Assembly: GCF_900112235.1 (NCBI RefSeq)
Contig: NZ_FOLH01000003.1
Span: 62,001 to 126,000 of the forward strand
Source: Marinospirillum celere
GTDB lineage: Bacteria > Pseudomonadota > Gammaproteobacteria > Pseudomonadales > Halomonadaceae
Direction: 5' to 3'
DNA length: 64,000 nucleotides
Of this stretch, positions 43,341-52,399 are shown in pieces. Numbering within the stretch: the stretch's first letter is position 1; each line of letters begins with the position of its first letter. Below the pieces are notes generated by a model. That model did not search any database and had not been told where the DNA came from. It saw nothing but the letters and a program-made list of their open reading frames with translations. The position numbers and the translations under genes were made by a program.

Positions 43341-46300
43341 AGCTTTCTGAAACGGCAATCCGCAGGCCCGTTTTTGCCTTTGTTATCAGCTTACTCCTGC
43401 TGGTCTTCGGGCTGATTGCCTGGCAAAACCTACCTCTGCGCCAATACCCCGATGTGACCAACCCCCAGGTTACAGTGATGACCAACTTTGACGGTGCCTC
43501 ACCCGAAGTGGTTGAACTTCAGGTGACCAACAATATTGAAGACCAGTTGGCTGGCATTGAAGGCATCGAATTTATTGAATCCAACTCAGCGCGGGGCGTA
43601 TCACGCATCGTCATTACCTTCAATGAAAGGCGTGATCTGGACAATGCAGCTAATGACGTGCGTGAGGCTGTATCCCGAGTCACCCGAACCCTACCGGATG
43701 ATGCCGACACGCCTCGCGTGCAAAAGCGCAATGCTGTAGCCGACGCCATTCTTTATATTGTTCTCGGCAGTACTGACATGGATACCCTTGAGCTCAGTGA
43801 TTATGCCGAGCGAACTCTTAAAGACCGCCTAACTTTGGTCAGTGGTGTTAGCAATGTCAGGCTTTTAGGTGCTCAGGACTATGTCATGAGGGTTGAATTG
43901 GACCCAGATGCTCTTAATGCGCGAGGTCTGACAGCAACAGACATAATCAACAACTTGAGAGAAGAAAACATGGAGTTGCGAGGGGGTAACCTGGAAGGCC
44001 CCCAACGTACACTCCAGATTCAGGTTAGCCGGGATTACAATACCCCTGAAGAATTTGAACGCTTAATCCTGCATGCTGAACGAAATAATATCTTGCGGCT
44101 GGGTGATGTTGCCAATATCTATACCGGCCCGCGCGACACCAACCAACTTTTTCGCTCCAATGCCCGCAATGTGGTTGGCCTTGCCATAGAACCCATTTCC
44201 ACCGCCAACCCCTTGGAGGTGGTTGCCGCTGTACGCCAAGAAATTGAAGCCTTTCGGCCTTTTCTTCCCGAAGGAGCTGATCTGGGCACCACCTACGATA
44301 CTTCTATATTTATTCAAAGTGCGATTGATGAAGTTTATCTAACCCTTGGCCTGGCCATGGCACTAGTGGTATTGGTTATTTTTATTTTCCTCGGCAGCCC
44401 CAGAGCAACTTTAATTCCTGCTGTTACCGTTCCCGTCGCCTTGATTGCAGCCTTTATTGGTATTTATATTTTTGGCTTTTCCATCAATCTGATGACCCTC
44501 CTAGCTTTGGTCTTGGCTATCGGCCTGGTGGTTGATGATGCCATCGTGGTCCTGGAAAATATTCACCGTCATCTGGATGAAGGTAAACCGCCCCTGCTGG
44601 CCGCCTGGGTCGGTATCCGCGAGGTAGGCTTTGCGGTTATCGCCACCACCACAGTGTTGATTGCCACCTTTGTGCCCATTATTTTTTTGGAAGGTACGGT
44701 AGGTCAGTTTTTCCGGGAATATGCCCTCACTCTCGCCACCGCTGTGGCTTTTTCCAGCCTCATCGCCCTAACCCTGTCACCGGTTCTCTGCTCGAAACTG
44801 CTCAAAGCCCATAGCCGGGGAGAGCGTAAACGCTTTATTCACCGAGGCCTGAATCAGTTGGAAAAGGGTTACCAGCGATTTCTAGCCTTTGGTTTGCGTC
44901 ACCGCTGGCTGGCTCTGGTACTACTGATTGGTGCCCTGGGTGCCACTGGCTGGGGGTTCAATAGCCTGCCCAGAGCCTTTGCTCCACAAGAAGATATAGG
45001 CTCAGTGTTTGTCTTCGTGCGCGGCCAGGAAGGCGCCAGCGCAGAGCGAATGCGTGAATCCATGCAAGAGGTTGAAGAACGGCTCATGCCCTTGTTGGAT
45101 GGCCCTAACCTCAACAATATCACTCTGCGCTCACCTGGCTTTTCCACTCAGGGTGATAATTCAGGTTTTTTGATTCTAAGCCTTAAACCTTGGAAAGAAA
45201 GGCCTGATTCCGCTTTTGACATGCTCCAGGAAATTCGTCGACAGGTCGCTGACATTCCGGATGTAACCATCTTCCCCAGAGTCCGCTCCCCCTTGGGAAG
45301 CAGTGGCGGCACACCAGTAGAATTTGTTATTGGCGGCAGTAGCTATGAAGAAATTCTGGAGTGGACGAAAATCATCAGAGAAGCGGCCCAAGAAAACGCT
45401 GGCCTAGTGGATTTGGATACCGACTTCACCCAAACCCAACCCCAACTGCGCGCCCGTATTGATCGAGAAAGAGCGGCACAATTGGGTGTTTCAGCCCAAA
45501 GGCTGGGTGAAACCCTGGAAGTAATGTTGGGTGGACGCTCAATTACCCGTTTTGAAGAACGCGGGCGCGAATATGATGTTTGGCTAGTTGGGCAACCTAC
45601 GGCTCTGCGTGAAATTGAAGACCTGGGTAAATTACAACTGCGGTCCAATAACAGCGACCAACTCATCCGCCTGGACAATCTGGTGACCTTTGAAGAAATC
45701 GGCGAAGCAGCCCGCCTACCCCACTACAACCGTAACCGGGCCATCACCCTCTCAGCCTCCCTGGCTGATGGCTATTCATTAGGCGAAGCCCTGGATTACC
45801 TGGATCAGCTGGCAACGGAACTCCTACCCGAATACGCAGTGATTGACTACAAGGGTGAATCGCGACAATACCGTACCAGTTCAGCGGCCATAGAAGTCAT
45901 TTTCATTATGGCTCTGGTGATTGTCTATTTGGTTTTGGCCGCCCAGTTTGAAAGCTTTGTGCATCCCTTTGTGGTCTTGCTAACTGTTCCCCTGGGACTG
46001 GCAGGAGCCATGCTGGGCCTTTGGTGGACAGGTGAAACCATCAATATCTACACCCAGTTGGCGATGATCATGCTGATCGGCCTTTCAGCGAAAAATGGGA
46101 TTCTGATCGTGGAATTTGCCAATCAGCTCAGGGATCAGGGGCTGGAATTCAATGCCGCCGTCATAGAGGCAGCACGTCGCCGTTTGCGACCCATCCTGAT
46201 GACTGCCACTACCACCTTAATAGGCACCCTGCCTCTATTGCTGGCCTCAGGTGCCGGTGCCGAAAGTCGCCAGGCTATCGGCCTGGTGGTTTTCTCCGGC

Positions 46301-46444
46301 GTGGGTCTGGCAACCATCATGACCCTGGCAGTTGTCCCTCTGACCTACAATCTACTCGCCAGGAACACCGGCTCCCCGGAAACCGTGAGTCGCAAACTGG
46401 AAGAAGAACAACGCCAAACCTACCAACAGGAAGGGGAAGCCTAG
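43337..46444 (+). CDS. RND multidrug efflux permease (HAE1/AcrB-like)
   Basis: A 1,035-residue, twelve-helix proton-driven exporter. Conserved features include the N-terminal FAFVISLLLLVFGLIAWQNLPLRQYPD, the helix 4 proton-relay motif GLVVDDAIVVLENIHRHLDEG with two aspartates, and the helix 10-11 region LIGLSAKNGILIVEFANQLRDQG with the lysine. The sequence is closer to the MexK/OqxB/MdtB-like group than to AcrB itself. It is encoded with its adaptor. Substrates are not predictable. A twin-hairpin repeat lies after the stop. Confidence 0.93.
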   Translation: MKLSETAIRRPVFAFVISLLLLVFGLIAWQNLPLRQYPDVTNPQVTVMTNFDGASPEVVELQVTNNIEDQLAGIEGIEFIESNSARGVSRIVITFNERRDLDNAANDVREAVSRVTRTLPDDADTPRVQKRNAVADAILYIVLGSTDMDTLELSDYAERTLKDRLTLVSGVSNVRLLGAQDYVMRVELDPDALNARGLTATDIINNLREENMELRGGNLEGPQRTLQIQVSRDYNTPEEFERLILHAERNNILRLGDVANIYTGPRDTNQLFRSNARNVVGLAIEPISTANPLEVVAAVRQEIEAFRPFLPEGADLGTTYDTSIFIQSAIDEVYLTLGLAMALVVLVIFIFLGSPRATLIPAVTVPVALIAAFIGIYIFGFSINLMTLLALVLAIGLVVDDAIVVLENIHRHLDEGKPPLLAAWVGIREVGFAVIATTTVLIATFVPIIFLEGTVGQFFREYALTLATAVAFSSLIALTLSPVLCSKLLKAHSRGERKRFIHRGLNQLEKGYQRFLAFGLRHRWLALVLLIGALGATGWGFNSLPRAFAPQEDIGSVFVFVRGQEGASAERMRESMQEVEERLMPLLDGPNLNNITLRSPGFSTQGDNSGFLILSLKPWKERPDSAFDMLQEIRRQVADIPDVTIFPRVRSPLGSSGGTPVEFVIGGSSYEEILEWTKIIREAAQENAGLVDLDTDFTQTQPQLRARIDRERAAQLGVSAQRLGETLEVMLGGRSITRFEERGREYDVWLVGQPTALREIEDLGKLQLRSNNSDQLIRLDNLVTFEEIGEAARLPHYNRNRAITLSASLADGYSLGEALDYLDQLATELLPEYAVIDYKGESRQYRTSSAAIEVIFIMALVIVYLVLAAQFESFVHPFVVLLTVPLGLAGAMLGLWWTGETINIYTQLAMIMLIGLSAKNGILIVEFANQLRDQGLEFNAAVIEAARRRLRPILMTATTTLIGTLPLLLASGAGAESRQAIGLVVFSGVGLATIMTLAVVPLTYNLLARNTGSPETVSRKLEEEQRQTYQQEGEA

Positions 46445-46480
46445 ACTAGAGCTTGGGCATAAATGGCTGGCTATAGAGGG

Positions 46481-46575
46481 AGCAAGAGTGAGCTTTTTCA
46501 GGCTGTCTGCAACAGGATGTTGCAGCCAGAGCTTACAGGGATGTATTTACGCGTCCTGAAAAAGCTTACCTTGCT
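46481..46575. repeat. Dispersed twin-hairpin repeat, copy 2
   Basis: The 62-nt core (46498-46559) matches the first copy at all but three positions. One change turns a G-C pair of the second hairpin into G-T, so pairing is kept. The outer arms (46481-46502 and 46555-46575) pair over about 21 bp with one bulged A and one G-T wobble, but their sequence (AGCTTTTTCAGG/CCTGAAAAAGCT) is unrelated to the arms of copy 1. It lies between the convergent RND pump and epmA genes. Confidence 0.85.
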
Positions 46576-46593
46576 AGCTCATCACGAAACCTT

Positions 46594-47553
46594 TTAGCAG
46601 CGGCTTATTGAAAACGCCTGAACCTGATCCAGGCTTTCAGCACCCGATGCCAGCATGACCAGGCGATCAAACCCCAGTGCAATGCCACTGGTATCCGGAA
46701 GTCCAGCTTGCAAGGCCAGGAGTAGGTTGGCATCGGGAGTTACTTGAGGACGTCCCAGCCTTGCGCGCTGTTGGTTATCTTGAACAAAGCGCTCAGCCTG
46801 CTCTTCAGCCGAGGTCAGTTCCTGGTAGGCATTGGCCAGCTCTATGCCCTGAACGTAAAGCTCGAAACGCTGAGCAACCGGAAAGCCTTCATCATCTTTC
46901 TGGATGGCCGCCAGAGCAGCCTGACTGGCCGGAAAGTCAGTTAAAAAGACTCGCCCTTGCTGTTTGAGCGCTGGCTCAATTTGGTGACTAATCAGCAAAT
47001 CCAAGCAAGCGTCCCTATCCAGGTCTTCAGCACGAATGCCAGAGCAAGCGTGGCTGGCTTTACGTAGTTCCTGCAAGCTGGCTGCGAAAGGGTGCAAGCC
47101 AACCACCTCCTGAAATGCCTGTTTATAGCTGAGCTGCTGATATTCCGCAGTTCCCAACAGCTGGTTAACCAAAGCGCAGGTTTCTTCTTGCAGTTCCTCC
47201 AGGCTCCAGCCCGGTCGATACCATTCGAGCATCCAAAATTCCGGGTTATGGCGCCAGCTGTGTTCGCCATTACGAAAACAGGGTCCCAATTGGTAAATAG
47301 GGCCGCTACCGGCTGCCAGCAGGCGTTTCATAAAAAATTCTGGGGAAGTTTGCAGGTACAGGCGCTGAGGCTCAGCCAGACCTTCCAGACAGGTAGTGAA
47401 GGAGTCCAGAAAGGGGTCAGTCGAGCCGCCTGAATTGAGCAGGGGCGTATTTACCTCAAGGACTTGGCGTTGAGCGAAGAAGTCCCTTGTTAGCGACAGC
47501 AAGCGGGCACGCTCTTGAAGCTGTGCCAGGGAAGTGCCCGGTTGCCAAGTCAT
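46594..47553 (-). CDS. epmA: EF-P--(R)-beta-lysine ligase EpmA
   Basis: A 319-residue class II lysyl-tRNA-synthetase-like enzyme without the anticodon-binding domain. It activates (R)-beta-lysine and attaches it to Lys34 of EF-P. Class II motif 2 is seen as GPCFRNGEHSWRHNPEFWMLEWYRP, and motif 3 as SGIALGFDRLVMLASG. The substrate loop STDPFLDSF matches PoxA/GenX. It lies 12 bases after efp on the same strand and is probably in its operon. EpmC (the hydroxylase) is not in the window. Confidence 0.95.
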   Translation of the reverse strand: MTWQPGTSLAQLQERARLLSLTRDFFAQRQVLEVNTPLLNSGGSTDPFLDSFTTCLEGLAEPQRLYLQTSPEFFMKRLLAAGSGPIYQLGPCFRNGEHSWRHNPEFWMLEWYRPGWSLEELQEETCALVNQLLGTAEYQQLSYKQAFQEVVGLHPFAASLQELRKASHACSGIRAEDLDRDACLDLLISHQIEPALKQQGRVFLTDFPASQAALAAIQKDDEGFPVAQRFELYVQGIELANAYQELTSAEEQAERFVQDNQQRARLGRPQVTPDANLLLALQAGLPDTSGIALGFDRLVMLASGAESLDQVQAFSISRC

Positions 47554-47565
47554 CAGGAAGCGGAA

Positions 47566-48132
47566 TTAAGCGCGGCTAACGTATTCGCCCGTACGCGTAT
47601 CAATTTTCAGCTTTTCGCCTTCATTGATAAACAGGGGCACACGCACCACAGCACCGGTTGACAGGGTTGCTGGCTTGGAGCCCCCTTGAGCGGTATCGCC
47701 TTTCAGGCCTGGGTCGGTTTCACTGACTTCCAGTTCGATAAAGTTAGGCGCTGAAACGTTAATCGGAGCACCATTGTAGAGAGTGACCGTGTAAACTTCC
47801 TGCTCTTTCAACCATTTGGTGGTGTCACCCATGGCTTTTTCATCAGCACCGATTTGCTCAAAAGAGCCATCAGTTTTCATAAAGTGCCAAAATTCGCCAT
47901 CGGAGTACAAGAACTCCATATCAATTTCCATGACATCGGCAACTTCAACATTATCGCCAGACTTGAAGGTTTTTTCACCGACACGTCCTGTCATCAGGTT
48001 GCGGAATTTTACACGAGTAAATGCCTGACCTTTGCCAGGTTTGATATGCTCTACATCCATCATGGAACAGGGGTCGCCATCCAGCATGACTTTGAGGCCG
48101 CCCTTGAATTCGTTGGTTGCAACGTTTGCCAT
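47566..48132 (-). CDS. efp: Elongation factor P
   Basis: A 188-residue, three-domain translation factor that rescues ribosomes stalled at polyproline. The loop IKPGKGQAF places a lysine at residue 34, the beta-lysylation site, consistent with the EpmA and EpmB genes on either side. Domain III ends [24 protein letters not shown]. The start at [12 protein letters not shown] has AGAGAAGA upstream; a longer frame reaches into the epmB region and is not real. It diverges from epmB with only 48 bases between starts. Confidence 0.97.
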   Translation of the reverse strand: MANVATNEFKGGLKVMLDGDPCSMMDVEHIKPGKGQAFTRVKFRNLMTGRVGEKTFKSGDNVEVADVMEIDMEFLYSDGEFWHFMKTDGSFEQIGADEKAMGDTTKWLKEQEVYTVTLYNGAPINVSAPNFIELEVSETDPGLKGDTAQGGSKPATLSTGAVVRVPLFINEGEKLKIDTRTGEYVSRA

Positions 48133-48180
48133 AATAATCTTCTCTGAAATGATTCCAAAACACGAAAAATCCGGTCGCCA

Positions 48181-49230
48181 ATGATACCCAAAACCCAGGC
48201 CAGTAACCACTTAACCCTGATCGAAAAAAGCGAAGGCACTCCCCAGTGGAGCCAGGAGCTAGGTCAGGCCCTGCGTAATCCCCTTGAAATTTGTCAGCGA
48301 CTGAACTTAAACCCGGAAGACCTTCCCGGTGGCCGGGAAGGCTTAGAACAGGGGCATCAGCTCTTCTCCAGCCTGGTTCCTCTGCCTTTTTTGGAGCGCA
48401 TGGAGAAGGGCAATCCCAAGGATCCGCTGCTTTTGCAGGTTTTGCCTGCCCTGGAAGAACAGCAAAAACAGCCGGGGTTTGTGACTGACCCCTTACAAGA
48501 AAAGCGCTTCAATCCGCTGCCAGGTTTGATCCACAAATACCGCTCTCGGGTTCTCTTAACCCTATCCGGTGGCTGTGCGGTCAACTGCCGTTACTGTTTT
48601 CGCCGTCACTTTCCCTATGCTGAGAACACTTTGAGCAAAGCTGCCTTGCAAAAGGTTATCGCTTACTTGCAGGAGCACCCAGAGATCAATGAGGTGATTT
48701 TTTCCGGAGGCGACCCCCTGGCGACTCCCGATACCCGGCTCAGCGAGATTGTCAGTCAACTGGAGCAGCTTCCCCAATTAAAAAGATTGCGAATTCACTC
48801 GCGTCTTCCAGTCGTACTGCCATCCCGCGTGGATGCAAAGCTATTGAGCTGGCTAAAAGCGACCCGCTTACAAACCATCCTGGTTCTTCATATCAACCAT
48901 CCCCAGGAGTTGGATCAATCACTGATCCAGGCATTGCATGAACTTAGGACAACCAATAGCATCCTACTCAATCAAACCGTGCTTTTGAAAGGTATCAATG
49001 CGAATGCAGCAGTCTTGACCCAACTTTCTGAACAGCTCTTTGCAGCTGGGGTTCTGCCCTACTACTTGCATACTCTGGACCCTGTTCAAGGAGCAGCACA
49101 TTTTGCTATTCAGGATCAGGAAGCCAAAGAGATTTATGCCGAATTGTTGGCTAATCTGCCCGGTTATCTGGTGCCCAAGCTGGTTCGCGAGTATGCTGAC
49201 CAGCTCAGCAAAACCCCTTTGGGATGGTAA
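48181..49230 (+). CDS. epmB: Lysine 2,3-aminomutase EpmB
   Basis: A 349-residue radical-SAM, PLP-dependent enzyme that converts (S)-alpha-lysine to (R)-beta-lysine for EF-P modification. The cluster motif C-x3-C-x2-C is in [17 protein letters not shown] (about residues 120-136), and the SAM-contact motif is [11 protein letters not shown]. The PLP-lysine region lies near the C-terminus ([12 protein letters not shown]). Length matches E. coli EpmB (342). It diverges from efp and is followed 20 bases later by an uncharacterised PilZ-like gene. Confidence 0.95.
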   Translation: MIPKTQASNHLTLIEKSEGTPQWSQELGQALRNPLEICQRLNLNPEDLPGGREGLEQGHQLFSSLVPLPFLERMEKGNPKDPLLLQVLPALEEQQKQPGFVTDPLQEKRFNPLPGLIHKYRSRVLLTLSGGCAVNCRYCFRRHFPYAENTLSKAALQKVIAYLQEHPEINEVIFSGGDPLATPDTRLSEIVSQLEQLPQLKRLRIHSRLPVVLPSRVDAKLLSWLKATRLQTILVLHINHPQELDQSLIQALHELRTTNSILLNQTVLLKGINANAAVLTQLSEQLFAAGVLPYYLHTLDPVQGAAHFAIQDQEAKEIYAELLANLPGYLVPKLVREYADQLSKTPLGW

Positions 49231-49250
49231 TCACGAGGAAGAATAAAAGC

Positions 49251-50906
49251 ATGCGTATGTTGCCACTGGATTTCCCTGAACTCTGCCGCGACCATTTGGA
49301 AACCTGCGAGTTGCGTAGAGAAGCCTTGGAAGACTGGTTGCTGACTCTTCCGCTGGCTCATCCGTTAGCCAGTCAGGAAAAGCTTGCGCAGTTGTTGAGC
49401 GAATTCAATGAACTGCACTTTCCTCCTCCCAGGCGCTTGGAGTGGCTTAACAAGATTGCCTCTACAGCCACCCGGGTTTGTCAGGATCTGGATGCCACTA
49501 ACCACTTGGCTAAGGAAGGAGAAGCAGCCCAAGACCTGGATAGTCTGCTTGCTCAAGGCTACAAACGCACCCTGCATGATTTACTCGGTCAGCGTGAGCA
49601 CTTGCCCTCACAGATTCTGGGTCCCTCTTTGCTGCAAGCGCTTTATAAGGCCACCACCCATATCAGTGCACTTATTCGCCGCTCCTGCCAATTTAGTGTT
49701 CCAGCGCCCGAGCCTGCCTGGCGGGAGCTTTATCTGCTCTACCGTATGGCTTGTCAAAGTCGCTTGCAGAAACGCAAAATTCAGCCCCAGGCCCCTTCCA
49801 ACTGCGAAGAGGCCTACTACCAGGCCCTTCTCCTGGGCATGGTGCAAGCAGAAGTTCTGCGTAGTGATGAGGTGGAACTTATTTATTCCTGGCTGGCTCA
49901 GTGGAGTGAGTTACTGGAGATTACGGCGCCAACTTCTGAGCAGGCTCTGTTTCAGGTATTAGCCAGCCAAAACTTTTGTCCTAGACGCAGCCAAAAGCTT
50001 AGCAAAATCAATCAGGAGCAGGACTTTGGGATTAACACTCAACCTTTAGCCTTGGAAGTCCAAAGACTACTCGAAGCAGCCACTTCTCCTCTTAGCAACC
50101 GGTTACTTCAGCATCTACTGTCCCAAATCAGCAATCATTCAGACCGAAATGCTCCCCGTATTGAAGCTTCGGGTTCAGTCAGCCTGGTTCTGGGCTTAAG
50201 AAGCGTTCACTACCACTTGAGTGGCCGCAAAGCATTTGAGCAGCTGGCAGCGGGCGGAAATCTAAGTATCAAAAAGCAAACCAACCCTTTTCTTGATACC
50301 ACTCCCCTGGATGACCCCTGGGCCGCAGCTCATGACGCCACTGAAAACCTGAGTAGTGGCCAGGTGCAACTGGTCGATATAGATACCTCTGAGCTAAGTA
50401 CATCAATTGATGATGAACTTAATAAACGCTTTCCGGTTTATCACTTACAGCAGGTCAATACCAGTGCAACAGGCTATTGCTTGGCTTGGGAAGGTGAAGC
50501 ACCAAGAAACTTGGCTACCGGAGAACTGGTGGCACTAAAAGAAAGCAGTCGTGATCTTTGGCAACCAGCAGTCATTCGTTGGGTACGCCAGGCACCCGGC
50601 GGCTACCAGCTGGGCGTTGAGGTACTGCCCAGCCGAATGCAGCCTTGTGCACTTAAACCTGTGATCAAGGTCGGCGACCCTGTGGACTATATGCCTGGTT
50701 TTTTGATCCCTGAACTCAAAATTCTGGATACGCCTGCCAGTGTCATTACTCCCCTACTTCCTTTCAAGGAAGGGCAAAAAGTAGACATTACAGGACAGCA
50801 GGGAAAGCAGCGCACCAGATTGGTGCGCCTTTTGAGTACGCCGGGTGAATTCAATCAGTTCCAATTGGAAAGCCCAGGACCAGATTCCAGCCTTCAGGCC
50901 CATTAA
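49251..50906 (+). CDS. Uncharacterised protein with PilZ-like C-terminal region
   Basis: A 551-residue soluble protein without signal peptide. The first two thirds are helical and leucine-rich (e.g. LPLAHPLASQEKLAQLLSEFNEL, PPRRLEWLNKIAS); the last third is beta-rich. LVALKESSRDLWQPAVIRWVRQ followed by GYQLGVEVLP resembles the PilZ-type strand pattern seen in large pseudomonad proteins, but the RxxxR c-di-GMP motif is not evident. GAGGAAGAA before the second ATG sets the start. It trails epmB by 20 bases, probably in one operon. The function is unknown. Confidence 0.7.
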   Translation: MRMLPLDFPELCRDHLETCELRREALEDWLLTLPLAHPLASQEKLAQLLSEFNELHFPPPRRLEWLNKIASTATRVCQDLDATNHLAKEGEAAQDLDSLLAQGYKRTLHDLLGQREHLPSQILGPSLLQALYKATTHISALIRRSCQFSVPAPEPAWRELYLLYRMACQSRLQKRKIQPQAPSNCEEAYYQALLLGMVQAEVLRSDEVELIYSWLAQWSELLEITAPTSEQALFQVLASQNFCPRRSQKLSKINQEQDFGINTQPLALEVQRLLEAATSPLSNRLLQHLLSQISNHSDRNAPRIEASGSVSLVLGLRSVHYHLSGRKAFEQLAAGGNLSIKKQTNPFLDTTPLDDPWAAAHDATENLSSGQVQLVDIDTSELSTSIDDELNKRFPVYHLQQVNTSATGYCLAWEGEAPRNLATGELVALKESSRDLWQPAVIRWVRQAPGGYQLGVEVLPSRMQPCALKPVIKVGDPVDYMPGFLIPELKILDTPASVITPLLPFKEGQKVDITGQQGKQRTRLVRLLSTPGEFNQFQLESPGPDSSLQAH

Positions 50907-50909
50907 AAT

Positions 50910-51218
50910 TCAACCCTCTACCCAAACATGGCCTTCTTCGACCTTGACAGCAAAGGTTTCTATATCCACATAAGCCGGAGGTGTTAAGGCCTTACCCGTG
51001 CGCAAACAAAAACGTGCACCATGACGGGGACAAACCAGCAAACCTGCCTCAATACAGCCCCCCTCAAAGCCTCTACGATCATGTGAACACTCATTGACAA
51101 CAGCCCTTAACTCCCCTTCAGCCCGAGCAACCAAGAGCTCATCCCCATCATCATTTTCAACAATCTTAAACTGACCATCAGCCAGCTCATCTTCTCTACA
51201 CACCTGAATCCAGGGCAT
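50910..51218 (-). CDS. Rieske [2Fe-2S] ferredoxin-like protein
   Basis: A 102-residue soluble Rieske protein. Cluster ligands are in NECSHDRRGF (C-x-H) and VCPRHGARFCL (C-x2-H), with the usual spacing for NirD/BphF-type ferredoxins. It would carry electrons to an oxygenase or reductase, but no partner gene is nearby. It converges on the PilZ-like gene with four bases between stops and diverges from the outer-membrane protein gene. Confidence 0.9.
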   Translation of the reverse strand: MPWIQVCREDELADGQFKIVENDDGDELLVARAEGELRAVVNECSHDRRGFEGGCIEAGLLVCPRHGARFCLRTGKALTPPAYVDIETFAVKVEEGHVWVEG

Positions 51219-51537
51219 TTTTTACTCCTCATCGATTGGTCAATAATTTAGCTACTGCTTTCAAATGCAGCCCAAACCCTAATATTATTGTCATCAAAAG
51301 CACATTAAAACGCAAAGTTGGCACGGCCTCTGCATTCATTATAAGCGTCACATCTGGATAGGATCTTCAAATCCTAGTAAACAGGTCAATTTTCTGCATA
51401 AAAAAGGCTTATCAGAAAAAGACACCTAAAAGCTTTACAGACAGATGAACTTTTGACTAAAGTTTCGCAATTGCGTCATACTACCTATGCTGAATAGCAT
51501 GATGCATTATGTAAACCACTGAAAAGGAAGTAAAAAC
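51219..51537. other. Divergent intergenic region, Rieske / outer-membrane protein
   Basis: AT-rich non-coding stretch. For the plus-strand gene a promoter TTGACT (51453-51458), an 18-base spacer and CATACT (51477-51482) is plausible. It is followed by a small ATGCT-GAAT-AGCAT hairpin in the leader and AAGGAAG before the ATG. I see no RNA gene and no clear operator. Confidence 0.4.
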
Positions 51538-52200
51538 ATGAAGAAAACGCTTGTAGCCGCCTCTATCGCTGCTCTATCCACAGGTTTTGTTGCAGCTCCA
51601 GCCATGGCCGATGTATCTGGTTATGTGATGGGCGTGCTTACTCAGCCAACCGATTCCGATCAGGACACAGCTCTGACCGTTGAAGCCGAAGTTGTCTACA
51701 GCCACGAATCCGGCGCCTATGGTGGTGTTTGGTTCGAAACCTACGACTTCCTGGAAGGCGACGATTTTGCTGAAGAAAGCAATATTGAAGTTTTCGGTGG
51801 TTATGCTGCTGACCTGACTGAAGAATTTGGCTATGATGTAGGTGTTGCCTATGGTCAGCCTCTAGACAACGAATTTGATCAGGACTACGTTTGGATCTAC
51901 TTCGGTGGTCTTTACACTCTGGATGCTGATACTTCTTTCAGTGCCTACATCACTTACGACATCGACTCCGATGTTGACTACACCGAGCTGGAACTGCGTG
52001 CAGACTACACTGGTGTAGAAGTAGTTGATCTCTATGCTGAATACCTGATCAACCTGCAGGACACTGATACTCTGAACACTCTGGAACTGGGTGTTGGCAA
52101 AGAAATCATTCCTCAAAACTATGTTACCGGTGCATTCCGTCTGGACCTGGAAGAATCTGATAACAGCGTTATCGAGTTCACTTACTCTTACAACTTCTAA
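51538..52200 (+). CDS. TorF-like (Gcw_chp) putative porin
   Basis: A 220-residue exported protein: signal peptide of about 24 residues (MKKTLVAASIAALSTGFVAAPAMA) followed by an outer-membrane barrel of alternating strands, ending in the aromatic terminal strand VIEFTYSYNF. Segments such as ALTVEAEVVYSHESGAYGGVWFET and YDVGVAYGQPL fit the Gcw_chp/TorF family of putative porins. The mature protein is extremely acidic (many D and E, few K and R), as in surface proteins of halophiles. A terminator follows, so it is monocistronic. The transported solute is unknown. Confidence 0.75.
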   Translation: MKKTLVAASIAALSTGFVAAPAMADVSGYVMGVLTQPTDSDQDTALTVEAEVVYSHESGAYGGVWFETYDFLEGDDFAEESNIEVFGGYAADLTEEFGYDVGVAYGQPLDNEFDQDYVWIYFGGLYTLDADTSFSAYITYDIDSDVDYTELELRADYTGVEVVDLYAEYLINLQDTDTLNTLELGVGKEIIPQNYVTGAFRLDLEESDNSVIEFTYSYNF

Positions 52201-52224
52201 GTTGTAGTAGTCCAAGTGAACAAA

Positions 52225-52252
52225 GCCGGCCTCTAGTTAGGCCGGTTTTTTT
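52225..52252 (+). terminator. Rho-independent terminator after the TorF-like gene
   Basis: G-CCGGCC, an eight-base loop, GGCCGG and then T7, 25 bases after the stop codon. Confidence 0.95.
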
Positions 52253-52277
52253 ATGTTCCTGAAAAAACTAAATTTTC

Positions 52278-52317
52278 CTTTCATAAATCTTTCATCTTCC
52301 TGCCGCTGAAGTGTCAT
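52278..52317 (+). promoter_or_regulatory. Candidate Pho box upstream of the porin
   Basis: CTTTCATAAATCTTTCATC contains two identical 7-bp repeats (CTTTCAT at 52278 and 52289) separated by four AT bases, the geometry of the PhoB site CTGTCAT-N4-CTGTCAT. A third half-site, GTGTCAT, starts at 52311, exactly in 11-bp phase. It lies about 85-120 bases before the porin start, so phosphate limitation may induce the porin. Confidence 0.6.
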
Positions 52318-52399
52318 TTTCAATTGTTAACTTCCTTTCCGTGAGTTTAGTTCCCCCAACTCTTCGTAAAACGAAGCTAAGCAATAAAGGAAAATGACG

